Assembly: GCA_032718475.1 (NCBI GenBank) | Contig: JAUCBJ010001157.1 | Span: forward strand, 1 to 45,349 | From: Nemertoderma westbladi | Taxonomy: Eukaryota; Xenacoelomorpha; Nemertodermatida; Nemertodermatidae | DNA length: 45,349 bases | Direction of reading: 5' to 3' | Part shown: positions 45,091-45,349 of the stretch, in pieces | Layout of the letters: the number at the start of each line of letters is the position of its first letter | Numbering within the stretch: position 1 is the stretch's first letter | Program-made: the position numbers and the translations under genes | The notes under the pieces: model-generated | Seen by the model: the letters and a program-made list of their open reading frames with translations, nothing else | What the model was told of the DNA's origin: nothing | The model's database searches: none

Positions 45091-45349
45091 TAAAATAATA
45101 ATAATACAGTAAAAAGGCCTACAGAAATAATCACTTTACTACAGTAAAACAATAAAATAGCTAAAATGTCATAAACCTCTCTGTAAAAGCTTCTGTGGGA
45201 TGTAACTGGCCCTTCGCCCCGCAACCCAGTTTTTCCCCCATACGCTAAAATACTCTGAAACCTACTGTAAAGGTTTTTCTGGGATATGACTGATTTGTTT
45301 TCTTTGTTAACCAGTTCCCCCTTCCAAGGCGTTGGAATCCTTTAGGAGG
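45091..45349. other. Window end, no gene seen
   Basis: AT-rich sequence; a short imperfect repeat is visible (taaaagcttctgtgggatgt near 45184 and taaaggtttttctgggatat near 45267). Nothing coding is recognised. Confidence 0.5.

Overview
This is animal nuclear DNA. Genes are sparse, one gene has GT-AG introns, and most of the rest is decayed retroelements, foldback elements and minisatellites. Two intact single-exon genes and one multi-exon gene were recognised. They are a TSEN54-like tRNA-splicing endonuclease subunit (7199-8797, +), a class A aminergic-type GPCR (31542-32744, +), and a homologue of the uncharacterised vertebrate protein C7orf57 (about 11369-16067, -). Short palindromic words such as taggccta, gtaccggtac and cagtactg are frequent, and tRNA-derived SINEs and foldback elements are abundant. 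This suggests a marine invertebrate, perhaps an echinoderm or other ambulacrarian. The taxon is inference only.

Layout. 1-1797: 21-bp minisatellite, cut by the window edge, with an inverted remnant at 2290-2405. 2410-7198: no recognisable gene. 7199-8797: TSEN54-like gene. 8972-9300: SINE-like sequence. 9486-10022: foldback element, abutted by a 63-bp minisatellite to 10965. 11369-16067: C7orf57-like gene, with a 1.4-kb 17-bp minisatellite in one intron. 17-19.1 kb: a dispersed linker repeat called U here, including a nine-copy tandem cluster. 19.45-24.78 kb: inverted arms around a broken MULE-like transposase remnant, a foldback array and an unrecognised open frame. 25.4-29.45 kb: a large inverted duplication with minisatellites in its arms, enclosing a LINE reverse-transcriptase fragment. 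29.5-31.2 kb: CR1/L2-like LINE remnant. 31542-32744: GPCR. 34.28-35.22 kb: second copy of the 9.5-kb foldback family. 35.25-35.4 kb: SINE. 36.38-37.52 kb: 34-bp minisatellite. 40.8-43.7 kb: two inverted minisatellite blocks around a U cluster. 44.07-45.09 kb: hairpin-capped element with about 146-bp repeats, each carrying a CTCF-like core.

The genes show no sign of working together. The most striking signal is architectural. Several unrelated minisatellites occur as inverted pairs around, or next to, the same short U sequence. This resembles foldback transposons, such as the sea-urchin TU elements whose inverted repeats are made of tandem short units. At least three different array sequences share the linker, so the linker may be the conserved part and the arrays the fast-evolving part of one element superfamily.
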